NCBI GenBank assembly: GCA_021613375.1
Contig: CM038710.1
Coordinates: 31,469,695 to 31,533,694, forward strand
DNA: 64,000 bases
Direction of reading: 5' to 3'
DNA from: Megaleporinus macrocephalus
Taxonomy: Eukaryota; Chordata; Actinopteri; Characiformes; Anostomidae
Below are positions 23,041-36,247 of this stretch, in pieces (the stretch's first letter is position 1; each line of letters begins with the position of its first letter). The translations under genes and the position numbers were made by a program. Below the pieces are notes generated by a model. It saw only the letters and a list, made by a program, of their open reading frames with translations, had not been told where the DNA came from and did no database searches.

Positions 23041-23980
23041 TATATCTACACAGACTACTGGCCAGTGTGCCCTGTTTACAACCATGCAAACTCATGCTTG
23101 CGTTTACAATGATTATTTACGCACTCTTCCAAAAAGAGAAGAATAAAAGAGTAAAGGATACAGCACTAGTTTCAGGTCAGGTTTTTTTAACGTTTAGCAA
23201 TATTTTGTTGGCTAAAGTATGTAAATCTCTGCATTCAAGAACTGGTGTGATCTCCTTGATCAGCCCTGCAAATTGACTTAGCCTGTTTCTCCTTAGACAA
23301 CTACTTCAACTCAGTTATGTTGGTGGGCTTTCTTGTATGAATGCTACGCTCCAGCTTCTGCATCAATATCTCTGTTGGATTAAGGTCTGGACTTTGACTT
23401 ACTCATTCCAGAATGCAACATTTCTTTTGCTTTAAACATTTTATGTAGGGTAACTGGTGTTTTGAGGGTTGCTATTTTTCTGCAGGAATCACCTGGCTGG
23501 ATGGCTGCTCAAACATTCTCCTGCAGAATTTCTAATACAATACAGAACTCATAGCTCCATCAGATGATGGTAAACTCTCATGGTCCAATAGCAACAAAAC
23601 AGCCCCAAAGCATGATACTGCCACCACCATGTTTCACACTTAAGAGAAGATTTCCTTGGTTTTGCCATAAAAATAAACTGATTTATTTGCCTCATCCATA
23701 TAACAATACATTTGTAGTCTTCTGGTGGTCTTTAGAAAGCTTTAAACGGGCAGAAATGTTCTTTCTGGAAGGGAGTGGCTTTCTCCTATTATCATTTCAT
23801 ACATACTATTCTTGTGCAGTGATTGTCTGATTGTGGACTCGTGTGGACTCATTTGCCAGTGTAGGAGAAGCCAATCATTTTTTCAAAGGTCCTCAGAAAT
23901 CCCCTTTGACTGAGCGATGGCATCCACCAACACATACATTTAGAACTGATTGTCATCCAGTTGATTAAACCTCCTGACCC
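23040..23980 (-). mobile_element. Decayed Tc1-like transposase on the minus strand
   Basis: The minus strand reads KHGGGSIMLWGCF near 23595-23640 and SPDLNPTEILMQKLER near 23345-23400. These correspond to the conserved middle and C-terminal catalytic parts of Tc1 transposases. The frame is broken by many stops and the element ends are not clear. Confidence 0.7.
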
Positions 23981-24379
23981 TAACTATCGCCTGTAACATA
24001 CTGATAATTTTAAATTTGCATACTTCTGACAGCAAAGACATTTAACGTTGGATCACTTTGTTCAGTAAACGAATGAACACTTATTTACTTGTTTGTGTTC
24101 TTCATTTTATTTGGTTCTCTTTATCTATTATTATGACTTAAATTAAAGTCAGGTTTCTTCCAAAAATAATTGAAAAAATAGCTGCCTATTAAAAACATGA
24201 GATAATATACACAGCATGTGCTTCAATCAAAGGCAAGCATCTTTGGTTACAAAGCAAATAATGGGCTGCCCTGTTGGATGTCATGTATAAGGCTCTTATA
24301 TCAGTTTCTACGTGCCTCTGCAAGAACTTTCTTAGCACATTGCACCAGCTTGTAATGATGGTTAAGGTTGTAATATCTG

Positions 24380-25760
24380 ACAGCGTTTCTTCACCTACGA
24401 AACATTTCAAAGTTAAGAAATGTGTTATCTGTGTCTGATGCTGAAAAGTTGATACATGCCTTTATAACCTCAAGGCTAGATTATTGCAATGCATTATTGT
24501 CAGGATGCTCCAGCAGGAACCTGAATAAACTACAGTTAGTTCAGAACGCTGCAGCTAGAGTACTAACTAAACCAGGAAATTCGATCACATCAGTCCAGTT
24601 TTATCAGCTACACTGGCTTCCTGTTAAATTCCGTATCGACTATAAAATTCTTTTACTGACGTATAAAGCCCTGCACGGTCTCGCACCAGAGTACCTGCAA
24701 GATCTAATTTCCTATTATGAACCGCCACGTTCACTCAGATCACAGGATGCTGGTTTTCTAATAGTTCCTAAAATTCAGAAGACTTCAATGGGGGGAAGAG
24801 CTTTTTCCTACAAAGCCCCAAAATTGTGGAATAATCTCCCAGTTAATGTTCGGGACTCTGACACAGTCTCAATATTTAAGTCTAGACTGAAAACATACTT
24901 GTTTAGTGTAGCTTTTGGTTATTAATCCTCTCTTTTAGATAAAGGCAGGAGATCTGGGGGTTCTTGGACACAGAGGTTTATGGTAAACTGAGATGTTGGT
25001 GCTGTTGTTCCACCACTTCACGCGATCACACAGGTTTGTTGACGGTGAAGTGGGGGGACCCCAGTCTCTCAGAGTACTCTCATGTCCATGTTACCTTCTG
25101 GTTCTCTCCTTTTAGTTTAGGCTGTTATAGTTAGATCTGCCGGAGTCACCAACCACACTCTAAAATTCTGAAAATTCATATTCTCTACAGTCTTACTCCC
25201 GAGCCCAACTAACTCTTTCTCTTTACTCTTCCTGAGGAAATGACTGTCCTCCCGTCTGTTGAGCGCTGTTGAAGGACTGATCATCAGGGCCTCCACCCCA
25301 ACCATCACCAGCCATCACCTGTCCATTTACTGCTACACCCTCAGTTACATCACTGTGCCATCCAGATGCACCAGCATTGAGATAGGATGGGACTGTTTCA
25401 GCTCACGCCCACTTTCCATAAAGACAGTCATAGACTGCCTCAGTCATAGACTGCCTCAGTCAGACACTGCCTCCATCTGTGCAGCTTCTAAAGCTTTGCT
25501 ATCCAGATTTCAAACAGAGGCTCCTTTCTTTGGTATTTAGTTCAAACTGTAAATACTGTTTGACCAGAGGAGGATGGGTCTCCCCTTGTGAGTCTGGTTC
25601 CTCCCAAGGTTTCTTCCTCCAGTCTAAGAGAGTTTTTCTTGCCACTGTTGCCTCTGGCTTGCTCACTGGGGGATATATGTTTTAACTGTCTGTTTTCAAA
25701 ACTCTGTAAAGCTGCTTTGAGAGAACATTGTTGTAAAAAGCGCTATATAAATAAACTTGA
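24380..25760 (+). mobile_element. 5'-truncated L2-type LINE: reverse transcriptase tail and 3' UTR
   Basis: An open frame of about 180 codons, in frame from FLHLRNISKL near 24386 and ending at 24925, contains SRLDYCNALLSG, LQLVQNAAARVL, LHWLPVKFRIDYKI and NNLPVNVRDSDT. This is the conserved C-terminal segment after the RT domain of L2/CR1-like LINEs. The catalytic part of RT and the endonuclease are absent. The 3' UTR runs to about 25755 and ends in AGCGCTATATAAATAAA, the usual L2-type tail of fish. The 167-aa open frame is unusually intact, so the insertion may be fairly young. Confidence 0.88.
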
Positions 25761-26427
25761 CTTCATATTAACTTGATCATGATTTTTTAGGAAATGATGC
25801 ATGAAGCATCATAAAATGCCCCCTTCAGTTGGATCCTATTCAAAGATCAGTGCAGGTGAGACTGAAACATCCTCACTCATCGGTATTTCTTTACCCCACT
25901 AGTGATGATTGTTCTGGCAGACTGTGTGCAAAAATGGTTAAGCATAATTTTAAAATGTTTTTTAAAGAGTGACTTTAACATTTTGGTGCAATTTGTGTCC
26001 CCTGATACGACAGATATTATATTTACAGACAAATATGTAAAGGTAAATGCCATTTTAAACACAGGTAAAGTGTCATTCATAACATAATAAGGGCATCTTT
26101 CAGATAAATAATTCAATCCATTAATAAAAATAATATACAGCTGCTTAAAAACACTATTTTGACTGTCCCAGTCTGCTATAGCTATACCTTGAAATATGAT
26201 CATTAAAATGAACTTCATTTCATGCTGGGCAAGCCCTTTTTCATTAATCTTCCATTGCCTGAACTCATTCAAGTCATGTTCAACAGACGTGTGCAGTCTG
26301 CAGATCATAAATTCACATTAGTCTTTATTTTCAATGATCATTTTCAGATTTCACTCTAAATGTAGAACACTGTGACCCAAATTCAAGGTTTAAGAAAAAT
26401 TAGATACTGTTAGCATGCATGGAAACC

Positions 26428-26472
26428 CATTATATATTATATTATATTATATTATATTATATTATATTATAT
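26428..26472 (+). repeat. (ATATT)n microsatellite
   Basis: About eight tandem TTATA/ATATT units directly upstream of the Tc1 fragment. Confidence 0.9.
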
Positions 26473-26479
26473 ATTTGGA

Positions 26480-26620
26480 CATTTTTAATATGCATGCTTT
26501 ACTGTTGGAACAAATAAGAGGAGAGAAGAACCTCAACCCAACTTTTAAACATGGTGGTGGCAGCATCATAATTTGGGGACAGCTTGTCATCAATGAATCT
26601 TATATTGTATCAAGAAAGTC
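26480..26620 (+). mobile_element. Short Tc1-like transposase fragment
   Basis: The translation LNPTFKHGGGSIIIWGQL contains the HGGGSI-WG motif of Tc1 transposases. Only about 140 bp are recognisable. An (ATATT)n microsatellite lies immediately upstream. Confidence 0.65.
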
Positions 26621-26719
26621 TGAGGAAGAATTGCCATTCCAGTCATATAGTGACTCAATGAACTCTCAGTTTTTCATATATGGGGTGTCAAATCAATGCT
26701 GCTTACCATACTAGTCCAT

Positions 26720-28480
26720 TAATAAATGTATGAGCACACTTGTTTACGTGCTACCGGATGCTAAGCACTCGTAAAGTAATGTCAGAAGAATTCAGAGTAA
26801 AGGTGCTCACAGAGGTCTAACAGTACTCCATGGCTGTGATTTCTTATATTTTAATCTTGCAAAACATATGAATTATACTCTTTATGGTTTATATATGGGC
26901 ATGTAATACTTATATAGTCTTCTATAGAAATATAGTCATAGATTACTGTATGAACTGAACCTGTGTTTATCAGAAAGGAGGCACAGCTAGTCTTTTATGA
27001 CAGGTTACTGACTGACACCGTTTGCAATGTAAATGCTCTCTAAAGATATTGAATACCGCATGACTATAGGGGAGCAGCAACACTTCATTACAAATGTAAC
27101 ACTATGTGTGTCATATAACAACTGTTTTCAGATCACTGTAGTGTTTCATTTTATTATACATTACAGAACTAACAGAATTATTATTATTATTAATATTATT
27201 AATTATTAGAGTTCTAAAATGTGTTTCAACCTAATCTCTATCTGCTCCACCTGTAACATGCAGTCGATTACCACAGACAATCATTTCGAATGATGTGAAG
27301 TGAATCATGTTCACTTGTACACAAGTATAATATGAGCCAACAGGCAGGTGCTAAAATGATAACCCACTGGCCCTTATTGGTAATCAACCATACGATGCAG
27401 ATGCTGCACAGGGGGTGTTAAACTTCTGTCCTGGGGGGCCTTAGCACTGCAGAGTTTAGCATCCTATCTCATTTAACACCTATAATTTAAGTAATTACAA
27501 AGAGTTGATTTCCGAGTGCTGGATGGTTTTTAAACTATTAGAAGAGCATGCTCATTGGGCAGTTTCTACAGCCGTGTAGTTCAGCAGGAAATACACCTAC
27601 ACACCTACACCAATAAGAATGCTTGAATACTTCTAGCACTATGTTCACTTACAGTAAAGTGAGAAAGTCCTATTCCTACAAAATTACTTTACAAAAGTAA
27701 CACCCCAACACTCCTTAGAGAAGCTCCTTTGTGAGTCACTGGAAACATCTTTAATTAACATCTTTAGCAGTTTAGCTTTATTCACTCTTACTCATGTGCA
27801 CCCTCTAGTGTTTTCAACTGGTAGTACACCAAATTGCACAGCAGGCCTTCAGTGCAAAATGCAGTCTTGTGAAGAGCATCTACATCCCAGGTCCCCAATC
27901 TTTCTCCAGCACATACATGGAGAGTTTTAATTTTAAAAGAGTTTTAAAATCTTATCCATCTGATGCAGGGTTTGGAGCTAAACTCAGTTAGAAGGTAGGT
28001 CAACATGGAGTAACGGTGTGTGGAACTGACGTGTGAGAACACTGAGAAAAAAGAGGGAATACATTGGGGGAGAGAGGGAATACAGTGTTTAAAGCCTCAG
28101 AGATCCTACATGTAAGTTAATAAGTTGGTGGAGACACAGTACACATGTGAAAACGTTCTGATACCCAATAAATGGGCCTCTTAGAGATCCTCCTCCTGGA
28201 GATCTACTTTCCTGTAGAGTTTAGTGCCAACATACATCCCACATGGCTCTTCCCATTTCCCTTACACTAATGTACCTGATACAGCCAATCAGGACTTCTG
28301 AAAGGTGACTTAGCTTGAGCAGATGTGGTAGATTGGGATTGGAACTACACTCTGCTGGAAGGACCAGCGTTGGTGACCACTGCTCTTAATTCACATCCAG
28401 CAGAACTTTTCTTTAACCATATAAAAGCTGGACAGTGCTTTTATTGAGTTGTGGACACAGAAGCGTTTTACAATCACCAG
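26720..28480. other. Non-coding intergenic stretch
   Basis: Only fragments of dispersed repeats (27420-27510, 28150-28385) are seen. No gene. Confidence 0.45.
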
Positions 28481-28706
28481 CATATCCTCACTGTTCAAGG
28501 AAAAACGTATCTCCATTTTTTACAATTTTAATTTTTCCACATCGCTTGAAAACTCAACGGCGTTCACGATGTGTACAAAAATGAGGAATGGTGAATAGAT
28601 CAATGAAAATGATCCAAAATCACATGAAAGAATTCTGGTTCCATTCTGGTACCAACTCCCATTCCCATTTTGGAGATTGTTTTTTTTTTTGGATAGTGAC
28701 AATATG
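28481..28706 (-). mobile_element. Palindromic MITE family A copy
   Basis: Ends CATATCCTCACTGTTC and GGATAGTGACAATATG; reverse orientation. Confidence 0.75.
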
Positions 28707-29129
28707 TAAAGGCCATGTCTTTAATTTCTCATTTATGTGTGTTTAGTTCTGCTTTAGTGGTACAGCAGACTTGGGTTGTTTGGACGGGACTGCCAATGAA
28801 GCCCATAGCAATATTAGGACCATGCTCAAACAATTTTCATATAGGTCCATGTTTTTTAGTCAGTTTCTTCAGAATCTTTAGACCTTTGGCCCATATAGAC
28901 ACCCCTTAGTGTGCAAATTCTCATAATAAAAACGCTCACTGGCATCATAACATCTCCAAGTCACTGGAGAAGATGGCAAGGTACACATTTGATCTCAGTT
29001 TTTGAGTTTTTAGGTTTGATATTGATCTGCTGAATTCATATAAATCAGAAATGAGATGTTATAGTACAGAACACTAAACCCTGGATTGAAACCCCTGGGC
29101 TATAACCAAGACACTGTTTCTATTATGCA

Positions 29130-29565
29130 GTATATGGTCAAAACTATGTTGACACACCTTCGAATCATTGGGATCAGGTGTTTCAGACACACCCTCTGGT
29201 AACAGGTCAATCAATGAACAAAGTCATGCCAATGTTCTTAGACAAACACCAGCAAGTCAGTTCATGAACAATTCTGTCTCAGTGTAAGTGCTAGCATTGT
29301 GACATGGAAGCATCAACGGCTCAAAGCTATAGACCACAGAGAGCAGCTGCTGAAGCGCATAGCCCATAAGAACTGCCTTTCCGCTGACGCATCACTGACT
29401 GCAGACACCCAACCTGACTCTGGAAGCAACTTCAGCCTGAGAACTGTGTGTTGGTAGCTTCATGAAATGAGGTTTCATGGACAAGCAGCTGCACACTGAC
29501 TCAAAGACCTGCTGTGCACAATGGCCATGTGTTGGCTGGAGTGGTATAAAGATGTTTTTGGGTAT
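29130..29565 (+). mobile_element. Tc1-like transposon remnant, 5' part
   Basis: Starts with a TATATGGTCAAAACTATG end typical of fish Tc1-like elements. A degraded transposase N-terminal region follows: RIAHKNCLSADASLT, SGSNFSLRTV and LHEMRFHGQAAAH are readable, the last two resembling the DNA-binding/linker region of Tc1 transposases. Stops interrupt it, and it is truncated before the catalytic DDE core, where another repeat begins near 29566. Confidence 0.75.
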
Positions 29566-29689
29566 CAACCCTGTTCCTGGAGGCCCACTGCCCCCATTTG
29601 TTAGTGTTTTCTCTGCTCCAACTAAATCAGGTTCATTAACAACACATTACTGGGTTTACAAGTGGGAGAAGAAAATATATAGAGCTAAA

Positions 29690-29921
29690 ATATCGATGCT
29701 GTCCTAAGAAAAACATCTACATTAGTTTAAATGCAGTAGCCGTCGTTTACCTTGTGTGAAAACTTCTTAATGAATGGAACGAACAGAATGGACGCTCCAA
29801 AATAGCTTGGATAAAATTCTGGTTCCATTGACTTACAGTGACTGAAGGCACTCACAAAGCCTCTCCTGTGAAGATGCCATTTTAAGATATTTGTTTTTTT
29901 TTGGACCAGTGACGATATGCA
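29690..29921 (-). mobile_element. Palindromic MITE family A copy
   Basis: Ends ATATCGATGCTGTCC and GGACCAGTGACGATATGC; reverse orientation. Confidence 0.8.
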
Positions 29922-31303
29922 TGCCGTTCTGCTGGCGTCACCAATCCCCAGATTCGTTTTATTCAGACAGTCAGATAGTGTAGCTTAATTATTACTTCAA
30001 GAGAACATGTTGTCACAGCTCCAGAGTCTGGTGGCAGCGTGCCTACACCAATCCAGGTCAAACACATCTCAGCATTCGGCGGCCCTGCTCTGTGAGTGTG
30101 TGTTTGTGTTTGCCCCAAGTTTCTTCCATTTCACAATAATAGCACTTACAGTTGTCCGGGGCAGATCTAGCAGGACAGATATTTAACTGGCAAACTGTGG
30201 CAAAGGTGGCACCCTGTGACGGTGCCACATTCAAGCCTTTTGGCCATTTGCGAGACAAGGAGGGGAACTTCTGGGAGTTCTGGGTGACTTCTGCTGTTGG
30301 GTTTTAAAGCCAGACCCCCCCGCCTTTGTTAAGCGAAGAGTGAGTACAATTTTGGAAGAGATTTTCAAAGATTTCAAGATTTTTTTCTCGTGATGCGAAT
30401 TTCATTACGAGAAGGTGAAAGCAGAGGAGTGGTTTATATAGAGCATGTAATGATGGATGGGAGAAGTTTGGGCGTGGTCTTTCTCTTCTTCATTATACTG
30501 TGTATACTTATTCAAAGTTGAATGCAATATCTAGAACATATGTCTTTATTAGCATAAGCCATTTCCTTCTTCATCATCATTCTCTGTGTGAATAACCTGA
30601 TGGTAGATTTGCACTAATCCGGGAAACACTTATTGAATCCTGAAGAGTCCGGGGCTGCATTGAGAGCATTCAGCCACTAGATGGCAAGCATCAGAAACAT
30701 CCCTCCAAAAGAGTTGTGGGAACAAACGGCCGCTTTTTAAATGTGCCACACCACACCCAGCACTATCAACAAAACAAACATCTTCTTTTATTTAGAAAAG
30801 CTTGAATGTTTGAACAAGGACAAAACAGCCACACGCCTCACAGTGACTCTGTGTGTTTTGAGAACAGATCATTACAGCTTCTTATATAGCAAATTGTAAT
30901 TAAGGAGTAAACATTCTTTATGCAGTACTGAAATCAGTGAGTGACCATACATTTAAAAATAAAACCGATTTTAAAAAACAGTGAACGCACAACAGCATAC
31001 AAATAAGTAAACATCCAACTTTTAGAATGGAATTTCAGTGATTTACACAGTTTCCAAATGCCATTCAGTGAAGAGGAACTGACTCAGACTCAGAACTGTT
31101 TACAGGGGTGGTGATAGGAACCAGGCAGCTATGAATACGTTGCCCGATGCCTGACACATTGTTTTCTGTTTGCTTTGAGATCAGATTTTTGGCTCTAAAA
31201 CGTATTTTCCAAATCCATTCATGGAGGAGAACGGCACGCAGGGCATTTACAATCCTCTTTTTATGTTATCTTCTTCAGCAATTCATATAAAGCCTCAGAA
31301 GAC
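29922..31303. other. Non-coding intergenic stretch
   Basis: Nothing recognised. Short open frames here lack family similarity or codon structure that I can identify. Confidence 0.4.
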
Positions 31304-31542
31304 AAATCGTCACTGTTCAAAGAAAAACAAGTATTTCTATTTTTGTGGATTTGGAGTTTCCTACATAGTCTGAGCATGGCAGCTGTCCAGTTTCATGACG
31401 ACTGGAGTGATGGGCATGCTTCAGAACTGCTTCTAATAGAATCTCATTCAATTAAATTACACTGAAAGTAAAGAAGCTTTAAGTCTTCTGCTGTATAGTT
31501 ATCATTTTGAGATACTTGTTTTGGTCTGGGACAGTGACAAGT
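31304..31542 (-). mobile_element. Palindromic MITE family A, strongly diverged copy
   Basis: Ends AAATCGTCACTGTTC and GGGACAGTGACAAGT; the core is only loosely alignable. Confidence 0.65.
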
Positions 31543-33484
31543 GCAGACATACTGGTGGTTTTGGATCATAGACATCATGACCACCCGGTTCCTATCAGCA
31601 CCACTGTAGAGCAATCTGGAGTTGGTAGGGTATCTCTACAATGATCTGCTTCACATTAACTACTCTCCCATGACTTTAAGCAGAAACTTAGGAAAAGCAT
31701 TAGAAATCCCATACAGGGATACAAGGTCACTATTACCTTTCATCCACTCTGTCCCGCTGTCAGGCTTTAGACAACAAGCATATTTGTTTCAGTCCTTAGT
31801 TGTTCACATGCTAGTGCATCAGGCTGCAGGAGGACATACAGTCAGCCACTGAAACTCTTAGTTTTCCACACCAGTAAACAGCTACGACACCGCAGATGGA
31901 TCCGAACAGGCCACGGCTCACCATAACAACAAGCGTGAAGGAGGGAGAGTGAGAGAGTGTGAGGGAAAGGAGGAGATACGTTGCAGGATAGTGTTTGTGT
32001 GTGTGTGTGTTAGTGAGAGTGTGCGAGAGAGACCGGAGTGAGTGATTTAAGGGGCAGCTGCAGTGTGAAAGACTTTCCCTGTGTCCTCTGACTTGGAGAG
32101 ACACACGGACACATGCACACACGCTCATGACCTCACTGCCTGTCACTACGGTAACAAGGGCCAGTCTTCTTGCATTCAGTAAAAGGGAGTCTGACTGAGA
32201 GACGGTGTATTAGCACACCACAGGGGTAGCTGGGACGTAGGTTCTCCTTCACGTCAGTAGGAAAGCTCCTTCGAGTCAGGATGAACCTCAGCACACTCAC
32301 GTCATGCCCTTATTCCTACCAAGCAAGACTTCCAGCATCTGCAGGAACATTTACACGCTGCAGGAAATTTTACAGCCCTACAAACAGCCATGCTTTACTG
32401 TACGCTGCCCTCCTCATGACAGCCTTTCCTCAAGGCTCAGCTATGGCAGGAAAATGACACCTATGATATATCATGATAAATTATACATTATTCTCGTTTC
32501 CACACCGTAAAAGAAAAAATACTTGCTTTAACTTCCTTACATTTTTTTTGTTTTGTTAACTGTAGTTTGTAGAGCAAGAATCAGTGTTTTATGACCAGCA
32601 AACGTATTATTTCAAGTTGAAATGCCTTAAAATTCTGAAATGTTGAAAAGCATGAAATGTTACATGTTTATTTATTTATTTTTTACAGTGCAAACTAAAT
32701 CACTGCATTAAGATCCCACCCCATGCATGGTAATTATTGATATCTGGCAATTTGTGAAATAAGCTGAAAAAAAGCTCCCCCTAAAATAAAATCCAGACGT
32801 CACTGGCACACACAAGCACAGACACATGCTTGCCATAGGGATCTATTGATCTTTGTCTCAGTGTGGCTAAATAATACTACACCTAAACTCCATCCTAATC
32901 ACACTGTCCTATACATGTGAGTCCTCACAAATATACCACCACAAGAACAAACACACACACACACACACCCCTCAACACTAAAACAAAACACACCAAGTCT
33001 AATCCGAAAAAGTGCTGGTGGAATTTACCATTAGACATATTTAACATTTAACCTTAATGCAGCCTGTGTATCCAACTCCGTCAGGCAGTTCCAGTTTGGA
33101 ATGCAGTAAACATCAACAACACCCTCTCCCTCGTTACTCGCACAGCAGCAAAAGAAGCTTAGTAACATCAGAAATGTATAGTATAATGATATAATTGGCC
33201 TATCCATGCTCCACCCACAAATTCAGTCTTTCAGGCTGGAAAAGCTCTTCAGTTCCATCTAAAGACATGAAAACACTGGTGAATATCAGAAACTTCAAGA
33301 AGATTAAAAGAGCTGAAGGTCTGAACCTTAACTTATAGAAAACAGTCACATTTCAAATCACTGTCGCAATATTTGTTAGAAAAGGCCCAAATCATTAAGC
33401 CCTAGTTTTCAGAAGAAATGTCTTTTTGAAAAAAGTTGGTGAGTGAGGCCCTAGATATCAGCATCATTAATATATATAACTATA
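31543..33484. other. Non-coding intergenic stretch with low-complexity GA/GT runs
   Basis: GA- and GT-rich patches near 31935-32040 and the short (CA)-flanked repeat at 32805-32970. No gene seen. Confidence 0.4.
32805..32970. repeat. Short copy of the (CA)n-flanked dispersed element
   Basis: CACACACAAGCACAG on one side, CTAAATAATACTACACCTAAAC in the middle and GTGAGTCCTCACAAATATACC plus (CA)n on the other side match 8782-9090 with an internal deletion. Confidence 0.6.
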
Positions 33485-33730
33485 ATATCGTTGCTGTCCA
33501 ATGAAAAATAAGTAAAATTGCAACTTCACAGGAGAGACCAAAAACCTACTTTACTTTTAATGTAGATCAATAGAACCACAACGTTTTCCAAGCTGTTTTG
33601 GAGCACTTCTATTGGTCCACTCATCATGAAATTGTCACACTATGTAAACAGCCATTGGTGTGTTTAAATGATATAGAAAACTCAAAATCGGCAAAAATGA
33701 AGATGTTTTTCATTGGAAAGCGATGATATA
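33485..33730 (+). mobile_element. Palindromic MITE family A copy
   Basis: Ends ATATCGTTGCTGTCCAATG and CATTGGAAAGCGATGATAT; forward orientation, well preserved. Confidence 0.85.
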
Positions 33731-33849
33731 CTGCATATAACTATTGGAGTGAAAAGTAATTGAATTTCAGGATTCATTAGTAATTGAAAAGCCCCCCTTT
33801 TGTTTCAGTGACCATGTGCACCAACCAGTTAGAATTAATTACAAGGTAT

Positions 33850-34655
33850 TATTGGTTCCACCTGCTTGTTTCTACACTCGCTGTCTATTTTATCAGCTAC
33901 ACTTACCAGATAGATGTACTCTGTAGCTCTACACTTACAGACAATTCATCCATCTGTTTCTCTGTATACTTTGTTATTCCCTCAATACCCAGTTCTTTAA
34001 TGGTCAGGACCCTTACACAACCACCACAGAACAGGTATTATTTGGATGGTGCGTCATTCCCAACCCTGCAGTGACACTGAAACGATGGTAGTGTGTTAGT
34101 GTGTGTTGCACTTGCGTGAGTGGATCAGACGCAGCAGTGCTGCTGGAGTTTTTAAAAACCTCAGGGTCACTGCTGGACTGAGAATCGTCCAGCAACCACC
34201 GACATCCAGCCAACAGTATCCTGTGGGCAGCATCCTGTGGCCAGTGATGGGCCAAAGAAAGATCAACACAAACTGTGCCACAACAGATGAGCTATCATCA
34301 ACTGACATTACTTAACAAGGTGGACCAACAATGTACACATGTCTAACAGAGTGGACAGTGAGTGGACAAAAACTCCAGCAGCACTGCTGTGTCTGATCTA
34401 CTCACACCAGTACAACACACACTAACACACCACCACCATGTTGGTGTCACTGCAGTGCTGAGAATCACAGACCATCCAAATAATACCTCCTCTGTTTGGT
34501 TCCTTACCACTGAAGAACAGTGTCAAAGGGGAATAACAAAGTATACAGAGAAACAGATGAACCACAGTCTGTAAGTGTAGAGCCTCTCTATGCTAAGCAG
34601 TAGCTGATAAAAAGAAAAATGAGTGTAGAAACAAGGAGGTGGCTTCAATGTAACC
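33850..34655. mobile_element. Foldback element with ~300-bp inverted arms
   Basis: Left arm 33850-34152 and right arm 34368-34655 are imperfect inverted copies with a ~215-bp spacer. Shared landmarks include CTTGTTTCTACACTC, TCTGTTTCTCTGTATAC, GGTATTATTTGGATGG, GTGTTAGTGTGTGTTG and CAGTGCTGCTGGAGTTTTT. From memory, sequences of this kind are dispersed in fish genomes; I cannot name the superfamily. Reading frames on both strands here are shadows of the palindrome. Confidence 0.8.
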
Positions 34656-34682
34656 ACTACTCTGTGTATGTTTAAGCTAAAC

Positions 34683-36247
34683 TTTATTTGAGTTACTATT
34701 AGGATCAGTTAGCTGGATACACTTCACTCGGCTGGTGCCAGTATGATAAATTAGTCAGAATAAACAGGACTGTAAGAGAACTCATGCCTATTTAAACACT
34801 GAGAGTAAAGAGTAATATTAATATTGATAATAAAGTTGATCACACTTGCACTAAACCCAACCAAATCCAGAATTCTTAATAGGACCCAACTCCAAAGGTA
34901 AATAGGATTTCAACAAATGTGTCCAATGTAGCAGCAGCTGCCATGAAAGAACACGTGTGAGTGAAGCGTGTATGGCGGGTTATATTAATCTTAAACAGAA
35001 ATACTTGTTTTATCAGTAGATTAACACTGAGCAGGTAGAGCACAGCTGTTAAGTATAGACTGTAAGAACTACCACCAGAACTTGTATGCATCTGCCACTG
35101 GTTGGATCATGATAATTAATTGCAGGAAAAAAAGGGAATCAAAATATTACTGGTTAGCACAGTAGTGTGAAAAGCACACTATGGATAAAAAAGTATACAA
35201 TGTTAGCATTTACACTGTTAGTAGACAATCAGTCCAGACAAATTTAGCTTCTTTAGTTCTTAACTGAGGTTACTGTTCAGCTAAATGGCTTAGTTTTGTT
35301 AGTTAATGGAGAACTAGGTGAGGTTTGAGTGAGTGGATAAAAACCTGGGATATCCATCCATCCATCTATTATCTTCCACTTTAGCCCACTAGCCGTGGTC
35401 ACGGCGGTGCTGGAGCCCATCACTGGCGAAGGCAGGGTACACCATGGACAGGTCACTAGTCCATTGCATAGCCAAACTTGGGATATACTTATAGAAAAGA
35501 TTTGGGTTACTATGGACTTCTAGTGTTTGTTAGCAATGTTTGCCTCGCAGCTCCAGATTAAAACTAAAGAAGCAAAATCAGGACACAAAAAACTAGTTTT
35601 GGTTGACTGAGTACATGTAGGAATGTATGTGGTATGTAGAAAGTAATCAGATTTTTTGCTGAGCCGTTCCCTTAACGATGGTGATAGTAGAGAGTGCAGT
35701 ATCCACGGACGCACACCAGCACTAAATGTCCTGGGCTGAGTTACAGACTGGAGGAAAACCAGTAGAAGGTAAATCTACTTGGTTGCTGGAAAGTATGCAG
35801 ATCAAAAACATTATCGTCACTGGACAGACGGGTACAGTAACTCTTCTTCTGACTTCAAATCCACTGTGTCATTGCTACTTCACACCAGACAACCAGGCAG
35901 AGCTGTAAATATACTATGACTGGAGATATGTGGAATATTATGGTGTCAGTACACTTAATTTACGCTGGATTAGTGCACAGTGGGTGTTCCATGTCCATTC
36001 AAATAGGTTTAAAAAAATGGTCACCTGGACATCTTTCGCTGTAGAAAGAAATGAGATGTTCCCAAAGTGGTGTTTTAGAATGGGACATTCTGAAAACATG
36101 ACCAGCAGTCGAATGTTTCAGTCTAAGGTGGTTGTGTTTAGCAATACTCAGGTATGAAATATTTCTGACTAGTGTATGGAAGCCTCAATCCACACCTGAC
36201 CAGTCCTGAAATGTCAGTTTATCACAGCAGTCCTAGTGGACGCTCAG
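34683..36247 (-). other. tmem51: tmem51 3' flank / probable 3' UTR
   Basis: Sequence downstream of the tmem51 stop codon. The first canonical AATAAA that I see on the minus strand lies at 34683-34688, which would give a ~1.56-kb 3' UTR; no transcript evidence is available. The interval contains a diverged dispersed repeat near 35348-35470 and crosses the left end of the duplicated block. Confidence 0.35.

Noticed and set aside
34013..34315. Overlapping frames of 70-80 aa on both strands
   Set aside because: Shadows of the foldback element's inverted arms.
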